Shown one piece after another: positions 5,589 through 5,794 of a stretch of DNA of 5,794 nt. Location: the NCBI GenBank assembly GCA_025455345.1, contig JALOMS010000335.1, forward strand, positions 1 through 5,794, in the 5' to 3' direction. How positions within the stretch are numbered: the stretch's first letter is position 1; every line of letters starts with the position of its first letter. The position numbers were made by a program, and so were the translations under genes. The notes beneath the pieces are model-generated. The model was not told the DNA's origin and searched no databases. It saw only the letters and a list, made by a program, of their open reading frames with translations. The stretch comes from Thermoflexibacter sp. Its GTDB lineage: Bacteria; Bacteroidota; Bacteroidia; Cytophagales; Thermoflexibacteraceae.

Positions 5589-5706
5589 TTAAGTAAGTGA
5601 GCAAATTAAATCGACGCTGTAAAATACCCTTCAGGGTGTGCAAGTGTTTGATAATGAACTAAACACGCTAAAGCGTATTTTACAATAAAAATGCACACTT
5701 ACTTAA
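5589..5706. repeat. 118-bp nested inverted-repeat element (REPIN- or MITE-like)
   Basis: The outer arms are 15-bp inverted repeats with one mismatch: TTAAGTAAGTGAGCA (5589-5603) and TGCACACTTACTTAA (5692-5706). Inside lie perfect 10-bp arms TGTAAAATAC (5618-5627) and GTATTTTACA (5675-5684). The inner similarity extends to 22 bp per arm (5618-5639 against 5663-5684 reversed, 19 of 22 identical). Each 22-bp arm holds its own small hairpin, ACCCT-TC-AGGGT on the left and ACGCT-AA-AGCGT on the right. Two of the three differences are paired with each other in that hairpin. A doublet of inverted hairpin units is the layout of REPINs mobilised by RAYT transposases. No transposase is in the window and there is no coding capacity. 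The sequence GTAAT occurs at both borders (5583-5587 and 5707-5711) and could be a target duplication. Confidence 0.7.
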
Positions 5707-5717
5707 GTAATTGTGCA
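5692..5717. repeat. 26-bp near-perfect palindrome
   Basis: The two 13-base halves pair completely except for one position (C5698 against T5711). The core TTACTTAAGTAA (5699-5710) is a perfect 12-bp palindrome. It arises where the right end of the 118-bp element meets a third, rightward copy of the end repeat, so it is probably a junction of two element ends rather than an independent operator. Confidence 0.8.
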
Positions 5718-5727
5718 AATTAAAGCG
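5703..5727 (+). repeat. Third copy of the element end, possible start of a second element
   Basis: This 25-bp stretch matches 5589-5613 at 22 of 25 positions in direct orientation (shared TTAAGTAA and GCAAATTAAA blocks), 114 bases downstream. It suggests that a second related element starts here and continues past the right edge. Confidence 0.65.
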
Positions 5728-5794
5728 TTCTTTCGCCCCTATCTAAATCTTTCAATTGCATTGCGCCCCCAGAGGGGAAAGACTTGCTGTAAAT
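5728..5794. other. Right-edge region with GC-rich hairpin
   Basis: No gene is seen. CCCC (5767-5770) and GGGG (5774-5777) can form a short hairpin. Alternatively CTTT-CG-CCCCT (5730-5740) pairs with AGGGGAAAG (5773-5781) with a 2-base bulge. The window ends in GCTGTAAAT (5786-5794), close to the GCTGTAAAAT that opens the inner arm of the neighbouring element, so another unit may be cut by the edge. Confidence 0.35.

Overview
The window looks like chromosomal DNA of a Bacteroidota species, probably from the Cytophagales or a related group. Base use is AT-rich and most starts lack a Shine-Dalgarno sequence. Several intergenic sites match the Bacteroidota promoter -7 consensus TAnnTTTG. One lipoprotein begins its mature chain with C-K-K-D-E, as is common in this phylum, and the MobA-type protein carries an N-terminal extension that I associate with Bacteroidota. 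Placement below phylum is a guess.

Layout. Positions 1-1250 are accessory in character. A leftward gene of unknown function runs off the left edge (1-398). A 98-residue acidic protein of unknown function follows (564-860, leftward), and then a rightward 42-codon ORF with no recognisable family (1004-1132) that may be a gene remnant. Positions 1282-1743 (leftward) encode a secreted CHRD-domain lipoprotein. The divergent gap 1744-2076 holds outward-facing promoter candidates and eleven heptanucleotide repeats just before a molybdenum-cofactor guanylyltransferase fused to an extra N-terminal domain (2077-3117, rightward). That gene ends 6 bases from the convergent stop of rnhB.

rnhB (RNase HII), a biotin carboxyl carrier protein and a zinc-independent quinone-oxidoreductase-like dehydrogenase are read leftward with gaps of 34-35 bases. 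They look like one operon starting near 5290, at a promoter with an operator-like palindrome. Their functions (genome maintenance, acyl-CoA carboxylation, redox) do not form an obvious pathway, so co-transcription need not mean a shared role.

Positions 5266-5794 hold no gene. They contain a perfect 13-bp-arm hairpin (5401-5429) and a 118-bp nested inverted-repeat element (5589-5706). Each inner arm of that element is a 22-bp hairpin unit, and the two arms differ by a compensatory base-pair swap. This resembles a REP doublet (REPIN) or MITE and is the most interesting feature here. I found no CRISPR array, tRNA, rRNA, transposase or complete defence system, and I do not claim a new multi-gene system.
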